A program made the position numbers and the translations under genes. From JBMNGW01 sp050950025 (GTDB lineage: Bacteria > Spirochaetota > Spirochaetia > Sphaerochaetales > Sphaerochaetaceae): a DNA stretch of 64,000 bases. Of the stretch, positions 33,491 through 42,316 are shown in pieces (positions within the stretch are counted from its first letter, which is position 1; every line of letters begins with the position of its first letter). Under the pieces are notes generated by a model. The model saw only the letters and a list, made by a program, of their open reading frames with translations, made no database searches and was not told where the DNA came from. Location of the stretch: NCBI GenBank assembly GCA_050950025.1, contig JBMNGW010000002.1, forward strand, positions 59,117 to 123,116, in the 5' to 3' direction.

Positions 33491-34505
33491 CTTCTTGCCT
33501 CTATCCTTAAAACTGTTTCAAACCAATTGAGTTAGCTTCAAGATCGATTAACTCTTTCAGCTCTTGGTCAACTTTCATCACCGTCAGTGTCACTCCCATC
33601 ATTTCCAAACTCGTAAAGTAGTTGCCCACATACGGGCGGTAAACACTCATCCCTGCTTCTGCTAGCAGCTGCTCTACTTTGCGGTAAAAGATATACAGCT
33701 CCATCACCGGCGTTGCTCCAAGACCACTAACTAGAACTACCACTTCATCGCCTGAAGCAAAGGGTAAATCGGGTAAAATAGCATCCAAAGACATCTGGGC
33801 CATCGTATCGGCACTAACGATATCCTGGACTAAAATCCCAGGCTCTCCATGATGGCCAATACCAAACTCCATCTTCCCCTCAGCTATGCTAAAGTTGGGC
33901 TTGCCCACTGCAGGGATGGTACATGGTGAAAGTCCTATACCCACACTGCGGGTATTATCAATCGCTTTTTGAGCTGCAGCTATTACTTCATCCAAGCTCC
34001 CTCCCAAAGAGGCTTTCGCTCCACCAACTTTCCACATTAAGACTTCTCCGGCTACTCCTCGCCTTTTATGACGTTCTTCTTGGGGAGCACTGGGGACATC
34101 GTCGTTAGCTACCACAGTCTTTACTTCTATACCATCATCAAGGGCATCTTCCATCGCCATTTTGACGTTCATATTATCTCCGGCATAGTTGCCGTACAGC
34201 ACCGCCACTCCGGCTCCTCCATCGGCTGCTTTAATGGCATCATAAAAAGCTTTGGCACTGGGACTGCTGAAGATCTCACCAACAGCTACGCTGTCAACCA
34301 TGTTCTTGCCTATGTAACCGCTGAAAGCCGGCTTATGACCGCTGCCACCTCCGGTGACTATTCCCACTTTCCCCTTCTGTGGCGAGTTAACATATTTAAG
34401 CACTCGGGCATTGGAGGTCACTTCCACGATATCTGAGTGCGCTTTCACAAAGCCTTCTAAATATTCTTCTACGACCAAATTAGGATCATTTATTACTCGT
34501 TGCAT
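32860..34505 (-). repeat. dhaK-dhaL cassette, copy A of a 1646-bp duplication
   Basis: Matches 43192-44837 base for base apart from about a dozen substitutions counted by eye. Identity begins exactly at the dhaK ATG and stops about five codons before the dhaL stop. Both proteins are unchanged over the shared part, so all visible substitutions are silent. Confidence 0.93.
33507..34505 (-). CDS. dhaK: Dihydroxyacetone kinase subunit K (DhaK), copy A
   Basis: 332 residues. GGGSGHKPAFSGYIG near 52-66 and GIGHHGEPGI near 205 are the substrate-site blocks; one His of the HH pair is expected to hold the ketose as a hemiaminal. DhaK-type kinases act on dihydroxyacetone, and relatives act on L- or D-erythrulose. 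The ATG at 34505 has GGGAG seven bases ahead and corresponds to the point where copies A and B become identical. It follows the SDR dehydrogenase, which would supply the ketose from a polyol. Confidence 0.92.
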   Translation of the reverse strand: MQRVINDPNLVVEEYLEGFVKAHSDIVEVTSNARVLKYVNSPQKGKVGIVTGGGSGHKPAFSGYIGKNMVDSVAVGEIFSSPSAKAFYDAIKAADGGAGVAVLYGNYAGDNMNVKMAMEDALDDGIEVKTVVANDDVPSAPQEERHKRRGVAGEVLMWKVGGAKASLGGSLDEVIAAAQKAIDNTRSVGIGLSPCTIPAVGKPNFSIAEGKMEFGIGHHGEPGILVQDIVSADTMAQMSLDAILPDLPFASGDEVVVLVSGLGATPVMELYIFYRKVEQLLAEAGMSVYRPYVGNYFTSLEMMGVTLTVMKVDQELKELIDLEANSIGLKQF

Positions 34506-34515
34506 TGTCATCTCC

Positions 34516-35283
34516 CTATTTGATGGTATAACCGCCGTCAATGATGAGGTTTTCTCCTGTCATTAAATTGGCAGCATCGCTGGCTAAAAAGAGAGCCACA
34601 GCAGCTATTTCTTCGGGCAGACCAAAACGTCCCACAGGAATCAGTTTCTTCATATTCTCTCCAACTTCACCTGCCCAAGCTTTTTTACCAAGCTCAGTGA
34701 GAACAACGGTGGGAGAGATAGCATTTACTGTGATACCGAATTGTCCCCACTCCATCGCCAAGTTCTTTGTTACGGCAACAACGGCCGCTTTGCTAGCACA
34801 GTAAGCAACATGATTATCGAGTGCGACAACAGAAGCTTGGGAAGCCATGTTTATAATTTTGCCGCTTTTTTGCTTAATCATCACATTTCCCACTGCCTGA
34901 GAAAGCATGAACACCGCCCTAAGATTGATGTTCATCGTTTTATCCCACATCTCTTGCGATAAGTTCTCAGCATCATCAAGTAAGGCAACTCCTGCATTAT
35001 TAGAGAGGATGTCAATTTTTCCGAACTCTTTGAGAGTAGATGCCACCACGTGTTCAATGCCCTGTTTTTGGGTCAAATCGGCTTGAACAATCACCGCTTT
35101 TTTACCAAATGATTCTACAACGTTGGCTGTTTGGGTAGCTTCTTGCAGATCCACCAGCACGATATTTGCCCCTTTTTCGGCAAACAATTCGGCAATGGCT
35201 CTCCCAATACCTTGGGCGGCTCCGGTTACGATTGCAACTCTTTCATCCAAACGGAAATCTTTATTGAACCCTTTATACTCCAT
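34516..35283 (-). CDS. SDR-family polyol dehydrogenase-like oxidoreductase
   Basis: 255 residues: VTGAAQGIGRAIA (NAD(H) loop), NNAGVA, the catalytic serine in NMASQAS, and YCASKAAV (Tyr, Lys). It resembles the bacterial D-arabitol, threitol and sorbitol dehydrogenase group. The predicted role is oxidation of an imported polyol to the ketose used by the following DhaKL. It lies between the ABC binding-protein gene, with a hairpin in the gap, and dhaK, which starts 10 bases after its stop. Confidence 0.85.
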   Translation of the reverse strand: MEYKGFNKDFRLDERVAIVTGAAQGIGRAIAELFAEKGANIVLVDLQEATQTANVVESFGKKAVIVQADLTQKQGIEHVVASTLKEFGKIDILSNNAGVALLDDAENLSQEMWDKTMNINLRAVFMLSQAVGNVMIKQKSGKIINMASQASVVALDNHVAYCASKAAVVAVTKNLAMEWGQFGITVNAISPTVVLTELGKKAWAGEVGENMKKLIPVGRFGLPEEIAAVALFLASDAANLMTGENLIIDGGYTIK

Positions 35284-35350
35284 GTTATTGCCTCTCTTTC
35301 GCTATTATTGATGCTCTTTTGCATTTTGCACCATCAAAGAAAAAACATAA

Positions 35351-35390
35351 AGCATCGATAGCCGAAGTATACACCCGACTACCGATGCTT
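35351..35390 (-). terminator. Hairpin between the sugar-binding protein gene and the SDR gene
   Basis: AGCATCGATAG (35351-35361) and CTACCGATGCT (35379-35389) pair with one mismatch around a 17-base loop, with T-rich sequence on both outer sides. It may work as a partial terminator that sets importer output above enzyme output. Confidence 0.7.
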
Positions 35391-35404
35391 TTTTTGTCAG
35401 TACC

Positions 35405-36415
35405 TTATCTCTGCGTTAATTCTTGTCTTTCGGCTAAGAGCGCATCTACGTTTTCAAGGGTAATGGGTACCCACGGCACGTTATAAATAGCCTCTTTACC
35501 GCCGTTAAAATCGATGTGTTTCCACACGTCGGCTTTTGGAACGAAAGACGGACCGATAATCTTAGCAAGCAGAATATCAAGTCCACCCTGAGCCTGGGCA
35601 GTAGCATCTTGCAAAATGGAGACCATTTTGTTTTCTTTTACTGCCAACATGGCATCGGTAACACCGTCAATTCCCGCAATACCAAAATCTTTCACGTTAA
35701 GACGAGCCTGCTCAATTGCCTGAATTGCACCTAAGGCCATCTCATCGTTTTGACCGATAACACCGTCAATTTGCCCGGGATGTGAGTTCAGCCAGTTTTC
35801 CATCAAGCTTAAAGCTTCTGCTCTGGACCAGTTTGCCGTTCTCATCTCTAAAACCTTGACATCAGGATGCTCGGCCAAGGCTTTCATATTCCCTTCTTTG
35901 CGCTCAATCTGAGCTGACTGTCCAATAGGACCTTCAATGATGACAACGTTTCCTTTACCACCAATTTGCTCAATGACCGACTTGGCTTCCATATAGCCCG
36001 AAAGGCGGTCGTCCGAACCAACATACGAGAGTAAATCATCACTGTTTACCCGTGTGTTAGATCCAACAACAGGAATTCCTGCCCTTTTGGCAGTAGCTAC
36101 GGCTGCAGCTCCCGCTTCAATGTCGATGGGAACAAACAGGGCTCCGTCGTATCCTTGGGTTGCCATGGTTTCGAATTGGGCCTGTTGCACAGATGCATCA
36201 TACTTACCGTCAAAGACAGTAATTTTCACCAACCCCGACTGAACGTCCGGGTGCCTTTCCAAAGCAGTTGTCCACAAGCGCATATACTCCGCTTGCAGCC
36301 CATACACAGCAGCTCCAATGTTGTAGGTTTTTTTGCCGGCCTCTTGTGCTCCTCCTGCAAAAAGAGTGCCGGTAATAATTAGCGCGATGGCTACACATAC
36401 AAGCAGCTTTTTCAT
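35405..36415 (-). CDS. Sugar ABC transporter, periplasmic binding protein (CUT2/RbsB-type)
   Basis: 336 residues with a signal peptide ending GTLFAGGAQE and no lipobox cysteine. The periplasmic-binding-protein-I fold is shown by the repeats VFDGKYDASVQQAQFETMATQGYDG (in parts FDGKYDAS and QFETM), IPVVGSNTRVN and GVIGQNDEMALG. It catches a small sugar or polyol for the permease and ATPase encoded just upstream. Gene order ATPase-permease-binding protein is normal for this class. GGAGGG is ahead of the ATG. Confidence 0.9.
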   Translation of the reverse strand: MKKLLVCVAIALIITGTLFAGGAQEAGKKTYNIGAAVYGLQAEYMRLWTTALERHPDVQSGLVKITVFDGKYDASVQQAQFETMATQGYDGALFVPIDIEAGAAAVATAKRAGIPVVGSNTRVNSDDLLSYVGSDDRLSGYMEAKSVIEQIGGKGNVVIIEGPIGQSAQIERKEGNMKALAEHPDVKVLEMRTANWSRAEALSLMENWLNSHPGQIDGVIGQNDEMALGAIQAIEQARLNVKDFGIAGIDGVTDAMLAVKENKMVSILQDATAQAQGGLDILLAKIIGPSFVPKADVWKHIDFNGGKEAIYNVPWVPITLENVDALLAERQELTQR

Positions 36416-36466
36416 ACATCTCCCTCCTATATTTCTTGATGCAATGCATCAATGAGATCTCATTCG

Positions 36467-37465
36467 CTACTCCTTTTTCCGCAAGGAGTCTAACAATACC
36501 GCTCCGATAATAATTGCCCCTTTAATTACCTGTTGGAAATAGGAAGAAACACTTAACAAATCGAGCCCATTGTTAATAACACCAATTAGCAAAGCACCGA
36601 TGATAGTCCCCGAAAGAGCGCCTTGCCCCCCTGATAAACTGGTTCCACCGATAACGACTGCGGCAATGGCATCCAGCTCATACGCTTGTCCGGCTTGTGG
36701 AAGACCTGCAGTTGTACGCGCGGTCAGAATGATGCCTCCCAAAGCTGAGAGCAATCCGCTGATAACATAAACGGTAAAAATGATTAGTCGTGTATTCACC
36801 CCTGATACTTTGGCGCTCTTTTCATTCCCACCAACGGCATAAATGTAGCGCCCGTATCGAGTTTTATAGAGAACTACCCACGACAGTAAATAGGTAACGC
36901 CAAATATGATGACAGGGAATGGAATTCCCAGCACTTCTCCTTGGCCAAAAAAGAGGAAGGCTTTGTCGATTCGGGGAATCGGCATGCCATCCGTATAAAT
37001 AAACGTCAATCCACGGGCAATACTTAGCATGCCCAACGTCACCACAAAGGCAGGAACTTTCCATTTGGCAATCAGAACTCCGCTGACAGCCCCCAACAAA
37101 ATACCCGCAAGAAGACCGATACCTGCAGCAACCATCGGCGGATGAATCCCCTTACCCATGGCATCACTGGCAAAACTGGCAGCAACAACGCCTCCAAAAG
37201 CCAAAATAGACCCTACGGAAAGATCAATGCCTCCCGTCAAAATAACAAACGTCATCCCAATGGAGAGTAATCCGTTGATAGAGGTTTGCCGTAAGACATT
37301 CATGATATTCTGCGGCCTCAAAAAATTAGGTTTTGCAATAGACAAGATGATTACGAGCAGCAGAAAAATGATAAAAATCCCATAATCGCTGAATTTTGCC
37401 ATTAAAGACGCCGAAAGATTTTGGCTTTGGACCTCTTTTCTCTTCTTTTTTGCAGACTTTATCAT
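36467..37465 (-). CDS. Sugar ABC transporter permease (CUT2/RbsC-type)
   Basis: 332 residues with 8-10 membrane helices. NILRQTSINGLLSIGMTFVILTGGIDLSVGS and AVGGNEKSAKVSGVN are the family blocks; the second is the cytoplasmic EAA-like loop that docks onto the ATPase. It forms the membrane channel as a homodimer. The gene follows the ATPase stop by three bases. It is a possible docking partner for the ABC domain of the divergent histidine kinase (inference). Confidence 0.92.
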   Translation of the reverse strand: MIKSAKKKRKEVQSQNLSASLMAKFSDYGIFIIFLLLVIILSIAKPNFLRPQNIMNVLRQTSINGLLSIGMTFVILTGGIDLSVGSILAFGGVVAASFASDAMGKGIHPPMVAAGIGLLAGILLGAVSGVLIAKWKVPAFVVTLGMLSIARGLTFIYTDGMPIPRIDKAFLFFGQGEVLGIPFPVIIFGVTYLLSWVVLYKTRYGRYIYAVGGNEKSAKVSGVNTRLIIFTVYVISGLLSALGGIILTARTTAGLPQAGQAYELDAIAAVVIGGTSLSGGQGALSGTIIGALLIGVINNGLDLLSVSSYFQQVIKGAIIIGAVLLDSLRKKE

Positions 37466-37468
37466 GTA

Positions 37469-38965
37469 CTACTCCTCTATTCCCATTGAAGCTAAAGACA
37501 TTAGCTCTTCTTGATCAAAATCAACTCTGCTTCTCTGAGCCACCACCTGACCGTCCTTAAATACAACGATTCTGTCGCTCATTCCCATCACTTCAGGCAA
37601 CTCAGACGATATCATAAGAACGGTATTCCCCTCTGCGGCAAAGTTTGACATGAAGGCATATATTTCCCGCTTAGCCCCCACATCGATTCCCCTTGTCGGT
37701 TCATCAAGCAACAAAATCTGAGGGTCAGATATCAACCATTTGCAAAGCACCACTTTTTGTTGGTTTCCTCCGCTTAATCTGGAAACAAGCTGCTTCAAAC
37801 TTGGCGTTCTTACCCCCAAATATTTCACTATTTCGCTAACAATAGTTTTTTCTCTTTTCCCGTTGATTAATAAAAAGCGTGTTAAGGGTTTTAAATTCGG
37901 CAAAGCAATATTTTCTTGAACAGAAGAGCTTAAGACCAAACCGCTTATCTTCCGGTCTTCAGTCACATAAGCCATCCCTTTGGCTTTCGCTTGTGCAGGC
38001 TGTTTAATGTGAACTTCAGATCCATCAATGACAATGGTCCCCTTATCAGCGGGATCCACCCCAAACAGTGCATTAAAAAACTCACTTCGCCCTGAGCCCA
38101 TAAGACCAAAAATACCGACAATTTCGCCTTTATGAGCTTTTACGGTGATGTTTTCAAATATCCCATTTTTAGTAAAATCTCTTACTTCCAAGGCAACTTC
38201 AGAGGTCGGCTCATTTTGCTTTACATACTCATCTTCAAGCTTTCTGCCAATCATTAAACTAATCAACTCATGACGTGGTAATTCTTTGGTGGGGCGAGTG
38301 GCAATGTATTTGCCATCTCTAAAAATGGTGATGGTATCGGAAATTGCATAAATCTCTTTCATCCGGTGCGAGATGTAAATAATCCCTTTACCTTGTTCTT
38401 TGAGATTTTTTATGGTTGCAAATAGGGTCTCAACATCTTTTTCGCCAATAGCCGAAGTCGGTTCATCCATTATGATGATATCGGCATTGTACGAAATCGC
38501 CTTGGCTATTTCGATAAGTTGAATTTGAGCTAAGCTCAGTCTTTTCATTTTAGTGGCTGTGTGCAGATTAAGACCGACAGATTGCAACACTTTATCGGCT
38601 CTTTTTTCCAAAGCCTTATGATTGACCCAAATACCGCCTTTGGCAGCTTCACGTCCTAAAAATAAGTTCTCGGCAATGGTCATTTCACTTACCGGGTTAA
38701 GTTCTTGTTCAATGATAGAGATGCCAGCTCGCAGTGCATGTCGGGGAGTAGGGAAACTTACCGGAACTCCCTTTAACAAAATTTCACCCTCATCCCGTTG
38801 GTAAATTCCCATCAGAATATTCATGAGAGTTGACTTGCCTGCTCCATTTTCTCCACATACAGCGTGGACACTGCCGGCAGAAAGAGAAAAATCGACCTTA
38901 TCCAAAGCTTTGACACCAGGAAAACTTTTGGACAATCCTTTGATAGTGAGAAGCTCTGTGTTCAT
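37469..38965 (-). CDS. Sugar ABC transporter ATPase, two nucleotide-binding domains (CUT2/RbsA-type)
   Basis: About 499 residues. Domain one has GENGAGKST, IEQELN (Q-loop), LSLAQIQLIEIAKA and IIMDEPTSAI; domain two has a degenerate Walker A (GLMGSGRSE), LSGGNQQKVVLCKW and LLLDEPTRGID, the usual asymmetry of this class. It powers uptake of the small sugar or polyol. I chose the ATG at 38965. The longest frame begins at 39004, which is inside and upstream of the sigma-54 promoter, so it cannot be used from that promoter. Confidence 0.92.
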   Translation of the reverse strand: MNTELLTIKGLSKSFPGVKALDKVDFSLSAGSVHAVCGENGAGKSTLMNILMGIYQRDEGEILLKGVPVSFPTPRHALRAGISIIEQELNPVSEMTIAENLFLGREAAKGGIWVNHKALEKRADKVLQSVGLNLHTATKMKRLSLAQIQLIEIAKAISYNADIIIMDEPTSAIGEKDVETLFATIKNLKEQGKGIIYISHRMKEIYAISDTITIFRDGKYIATRPTKELPRHELISLMIGRKLEDEYVKQNEPTSEVALEVRDFTKNGIFENITVKAHKGEIVGIFGLMGSGRSEFFNALFGVDPADKGTIVIDGSEVHIKQPAQAKAKGMAYVTEDRKISGLVLSSSVQENIALPNLKPLTRFLLINGKREKTIVSEIVKYLGVRTPSLKQLVSRLSGGNQQKVVLCKWLISDPQILLLDEPTRGIDVGAKREIYAFMSNFAAEGNTVLMISSELPEVMGMSDRIVVFKDGQVVAQRSRVDFDQEELMSLASMGIEE

Positions 38966-38987
38966 TCTCATCCCCCACCTATATTCA

Positions 38988-39003
38988 AGCAGAAAGCATG
39001 CCA
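38988..39003 (-). promoter_or_regulatory. Sigma-54 (-24/-12) promoter of the sugar importer operon
   Basis: Read on the minus strand: TGGCATGCTTTCTGCT. It has TGGCA and G at the -24 side and TGCT at the -12 side, with GG and GC exactly 10 bases apart as the sigma-54 consensus requires. Only two of the twelve conserved bases differ. The start would be about 12 bases before the ATG at 38965. The divergent gene encodes a sigma-54 activator. Confidence 0.8.
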
Positions 39004-39159
39004 CAAAGCCCCTTTCAAGACATCTTTTTTATAATCTATTAGCACATATATAATTATGAATAAAATAAATCTTGTTGACAGGAGCTCCCTTGTGCCTCAG
39101 ACTAATAAGTGTTTCTTAATGTAACAATTTTTAACTACAAGTGTTCCAAGAGGTAACAA

Positions 39160-40500
39160 ATGCAGGGGACAGTTCTCATCGTAGATGACAATGTAAGGAT
39201 CTATGAAAGCCTTAAACCAAACTTCACCCATTTGGGGTATGACACGCTTCATGCCGTCAATTCTTCTTCAACACTTGCCGCCATCAAAGAACACAGCATC
39301 GATGTTGTACTTATGGATATTATGCTTGGTGATGAGAACGGAATCGATATTCTGCAACACATCAAACTGCTTGATAAAAACCTGCCTGTCATTATGATTA
39401 CCGGCTTTGCCTCCATTGATACGGCTATCGAATCGATGCGACAAGGCGCTTATGATTACGTACGAAAGCCCTTGGAGTTTGATCGGTTGTACAAAATCAT
39501 TGAAAATGCGGTCAAAGTACGCTTTTTAAGCAATGAAAACCAACAACTCAAAACACAGGTTAAAGAGCTGAAGCCTAAAATCTTCATTGAAAATGATAGG
39601 ATGCTCCATTTGTTAGAACACTCCCGTAAATTAGCGTTATCAGAAATGCCAATCCTTATTCTGGGAGAAAATGGGAGTGGAAAAGAAGTCGTTGCCGACT
39701 ATATTCATGAACAAAGCAGTAGATCAACTCAGCCAATGCATAAAACCAATTGCGCCGCATTTACTGAAAGCTTACTGGACAACGAGCTCTTTGGTCATGA
39801 AAAAGGGGCTTACACGGGAGCCAATGAAGAGTTCAAAGGGGTATTTGAGAGAGCCAATGGAGGCATCCTCTTCCTCGATGAAATCGGGGATATGCCTTTA
39901 ACGATTCAAGCCAAAATTTTGCGTGTTTTGCAAAATAATGAGATTCGAAGAATTGGCGGAACTAAAACAAAAAAAATTGATGTCCGTTTTATAGCGGCAA
40001 CGAATAAAGATTTAGAAGAGCTTATGAATGAAGGGCTTTTTAGACAAGATTTGTACTACAGATTAAATGCAGCCATTATTGAAGTTCCCCCTCTAAGAGA
40101 AAGAAAAGAGGACATTGAACCGATGGCTAAATTCTTTTTGCATGAATTTAGCAAAGCCATGGATAAGGAAGTCACTTCCATAGATCGAGAAGTGCTTTCC
40201 CTGTTTTATGAACATCCTTGGCCTGGCAATGTGAGAGAATTAAAGAACGCCATCAATTATGCTGTCTCTATAACTTCTTCTAACTCAATACGCCTTGAGG
40301 ATATTCCTCCCAAAATTATCGGCGATGTCACTGAACCTATCTTGCATCACGGACTTAATATTAGGGAGAGAATGGAAAAGACCTTAATCATAAAAACATT
40401 GGATGAAACCAATTTCAACAAGACGCAGGCTGCAGAGATCCTTAAAATGAGCAGAAAAACTCTGTATGCAAAAATGAATAAATATGGCATCGAATTCTAA
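39160..40500 (+). CDS. Sigma-54-dependent response regulator (NtrC/AtoC family)
   Basis: 446 residues in three parts: receiver (1-120) with DD at 9-10, phospho-acceptor Asp53 and Lys103; AAA+ domain (about 142-370) with GENGSGKE (169-176), the sigma-54 contact loop GAYTGA (216-221, Tyr for the usual Phe) and GGILFLDE (234-241); Fis-type HTH at the end (NFNKTQAAEILKMSRKT). It opens sigma-54 promoters when phosphorylated. Its target is almost certainly the -24/-12 promoter of the divergent importer operon. The 3' end overlaps the ABC-kinase gene by 17 bases. A palindrome GGAGCTCC (39081-39088) in the intergenic region could be its enhancer site. Confidence 0.93.
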   Translation: MQGTVLIVDDNVRIYESLKPNFTHLGYDTLHAVNSSSTLAAIKEHSIDVVLMDIMLGDENGIDILQHIKLLDKNLPVIMITGFASIDTAIESMRQGAYDYVRKPLEFDRLYKIIENAVKVRFLSNENQQLKTQVKELKPKIFIENDRMLHLLEHSRKLALSEMPILILGENGSGKEVVADYIHEQSSRSTQPMHKTNCAAFTESLLDNELFGHEKGAYTGANEEFKGVFERANGGILFLDEIGDMPLTIQAKILRVLQNNEIRRIGGTKTKKIDVRFIAATNKDLEELMNEGLFRQDLYYRLNAAIIEVPPLRERKEDIEPMAKFFLHEFSKAMDKEVTSIDREVLSLFYEHPWPGNVRELKNAINYAVSITSSNSIRLEDIPPKIIGDVTEPILHHGLNIRERMEKTLIIKTLDETNFNKTQAAEILKMSRKTLYAKMNKYGIEF

Positions 40501-42316
40501 CCGCCCACTTTTGGCTTTAAAAGAAATATCTGTTGATTACAGTAGCTTACAGGCTTTAAACGAAGTGAGCTTAAATATCAACGCAGGAGAAATACATGCC
40601 ATCATCGGTGAACATGGTGCAGGAAAATCAAGCTTGGCGATGATTATGAGCGGCATGTTACCTCCTTCCAAAGGCACCATTGCTATTAATGACACCTTCC
40701 TTCCCCAATACTCGCTCCAAATTGCTCAAAAACATGGAATTAAAATGGTGTATCAGGAAGGGCTGCTAAACGAATATTTCTCTGTGGCAGAAAACATCCT
40801 CTACAAATCAAACTATGGGTCAAAATTCGGCTTTTACAGCAAGAAAAAATTAGTTGAACAGGCAAATAATTATTTAGCCTCCTTAGGATTTCATCTCGAT
40901 TCCAAAACAAAGTTGGCTAAACTGACACTATCGGAAAGGACCGTCATTGAAATTGTCAAAGTACTGTACACCAATCCCAAAATCCTCATTCTTGATGAGT
41001 CCTTGGAAAAACTTTCAGCCGAACATTACAAAATTATTTTACCATTGCTCCTAGACCGCTGCTCAGAGGGAATGGCTCTTATCACCATCACCCACCGCAT
41101 TGATGATGTCTTTAAATTTGCCAACAAAGTGACTGTTTTACGGGAGGGATCCCTTCTCATTACCGAAACAATAGATAATATCAATAAGCTTAATCTTATC
41201 AGGATGGCTTATACGCAAGTCGGAGTCGATAACCAAACTATTGAACTGGATACCGACTTTTATCAAATCCTTAAATATAATGAAGCTATCTTACAGTTCC
41301 TTCCGATGAACATCATTGTCATTGATAATCAAATGATTATTAAAATGGTTAACGATCAGTGCCTGGACAGCTTCGCTTTGACAGGAAAAGAGTTTCTCAA
41401 CACCTCGTTATCAAAACTCCTATCCGGTAGTAAAATTGCGTTACGCCTTATCAAAGAGAGTGTCAGCAGCCAGAATTCTCAATCATTTTATAATGTTGAA
41501 ATTAATCTGAAAAACAAAAAAACTACCAACAACATTAAAACGATACCGGTATTTGATGGCTTAACAGTGCTGGGTACCATCATCATTATTGAAGACATCA
41601 CTGAATATGATGCACTGCAGCGCCAGCTCATTTTATCAGAAAAGTTAGCAGCAGTCGGGATGTTGGCTGCAGGAGTGGCTCATGAAATCAACAATCCTTT
41701 GGAAATCATTACCAATTATTTAAGCTATTTGAAATACACCCAATCCAACCCCGATGTCATTGAATCCATAGCCAAGGTCAACAATGAAATCACCAATATT
41801 TCCAATATTATCAGCAACTTGGTAACCTTTTCCGATCATAAAATGGTCGGCAAGCATCAAGGGGATATTAATAAAATTATCAACGATATCCTTCAATTAC
41901 TTAAACACAATGCAAAATATAAGCACATCAATATAACCTTTAACCAAGAATCTTCCAGCCAATACTTTAAAGGGGAAGAGGGCCAATTGAAGCAAGTTGT
42001 ACTTAACTTGCTCAAAAATAGCTTTGAAGCCATGCCTAGCGGTGGGTTAATTGTTATTCAAACCTCAACAGTCTATGTTAATAGTAAGCGCATGTCGCGC
42101 ATTATTTTTGAAGATGATGGTCCGGGAATATCAGCAGATGATATAAATGCTATTTTCACCCCGTTTTACAGTACAAAGTCGGGACATGACAATCAATTAA
42201 GTCTCGGACTGGGGTTATCAATAACGTATAGGATTATCGAATCTTTTGAAGGGACTATGACAGCCACCAATATCTCACCCTCAGGATGCCGGTTTACAAT
42301 CGATCTTCCCTTCTAA
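40484..42316 (+). CDS. Fusion protein: CUT2-type ABC ATPase domain, PAS-like domain, sensor histidine kinase
   Basis: 610 residues, no signal peptide or membrane helix, so cytosolic. Residues 1-235 match one sugar-importer ATPase domain: GEHGAGKSS (42-50), Q-loop Gln91, ILILDES (Walker B with the catalytic Glu172) and His204 in the H-loop. The ABC signature is lost: LTLSERTVIEIVK stands where LSxxQ is expected. Residues about 262-378 look PAS-like, ending in IIEDITEYD. Then comes a HisKA domain with GVAHEINNP (His400) and HATPase with NLLKNSFEA (508-516), DDGPGIS (544-550) and GLGLS (575-579). The kinase surely pairs with the co-encoded sigma-54 regulator, whose gene it overlaps. The ABC part may read the state of the importer by docking on its permease (inference). 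Confidence 0.92.
   Translation: MASNSNRPLLALKEISVDYSSLQALNEVSLNINAGEIHAIIGEHGAGKSSLAMIMSGMLPPSKGTIAINDTFLPQYSLQIAQKHGIKMVYQEGLLNEYFSVAENILYKSNYGSKFGFYSKKKLVEQANNYLASLGFHLDSKTKLAKLTLSERTVIEIVKVLYTNPKILILDESLEKLSAEHYKIILPLLLDRCSEGMALITITHRIDDVFKFANKVTVLREGSLLITETIDNINKLNLIRMAYTQVGVDNQTIELDTDFYQILKYNEAILQFLPMNIIVIDNQMIIKMVNDQCLDSFALTGKEFLNTSLSKLLSGSKIALRLIKESVSSQNSQSFYNVEINLKNKKTTNNIKTIPVFDGLTVLGTIIIIEDITEYDALQRQLILSEKLAAVGMLAAGVAHEINNPLEIITNYLSYLKYTQSNPDVIESIAKVNNEITNISNIISNLVTFSDHKMVGKHQGDINKIINDILQLLKHNAKYKHINITFNQESSSQYFKGEEGQLKQVVLNLLKNSFEAMPSGGLIVIQTSTVYVNSKRMSRIIFEDDGPGISADDINAIFTPFYSTKSGHDNQLSLGLGLSITYRIIESFEGTMTATNISPSGCRFTIDLPF

Noticed and set aside
32846..34505. PTS-type DhaKLM phosphotransfer system
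   Set aside because: No dhaM, EI or HPr gene is in the window, so the phosphate donor cannot be stated.
38966..39004. N-terminal extension of the sugar ABC ATPase to 39004
   Set aside because: It crosses the sigma-54 promoter and the expected transcript start; the ATG at 38965 (or 38971) fits both the ribosome site and the family's usual N-terminus.
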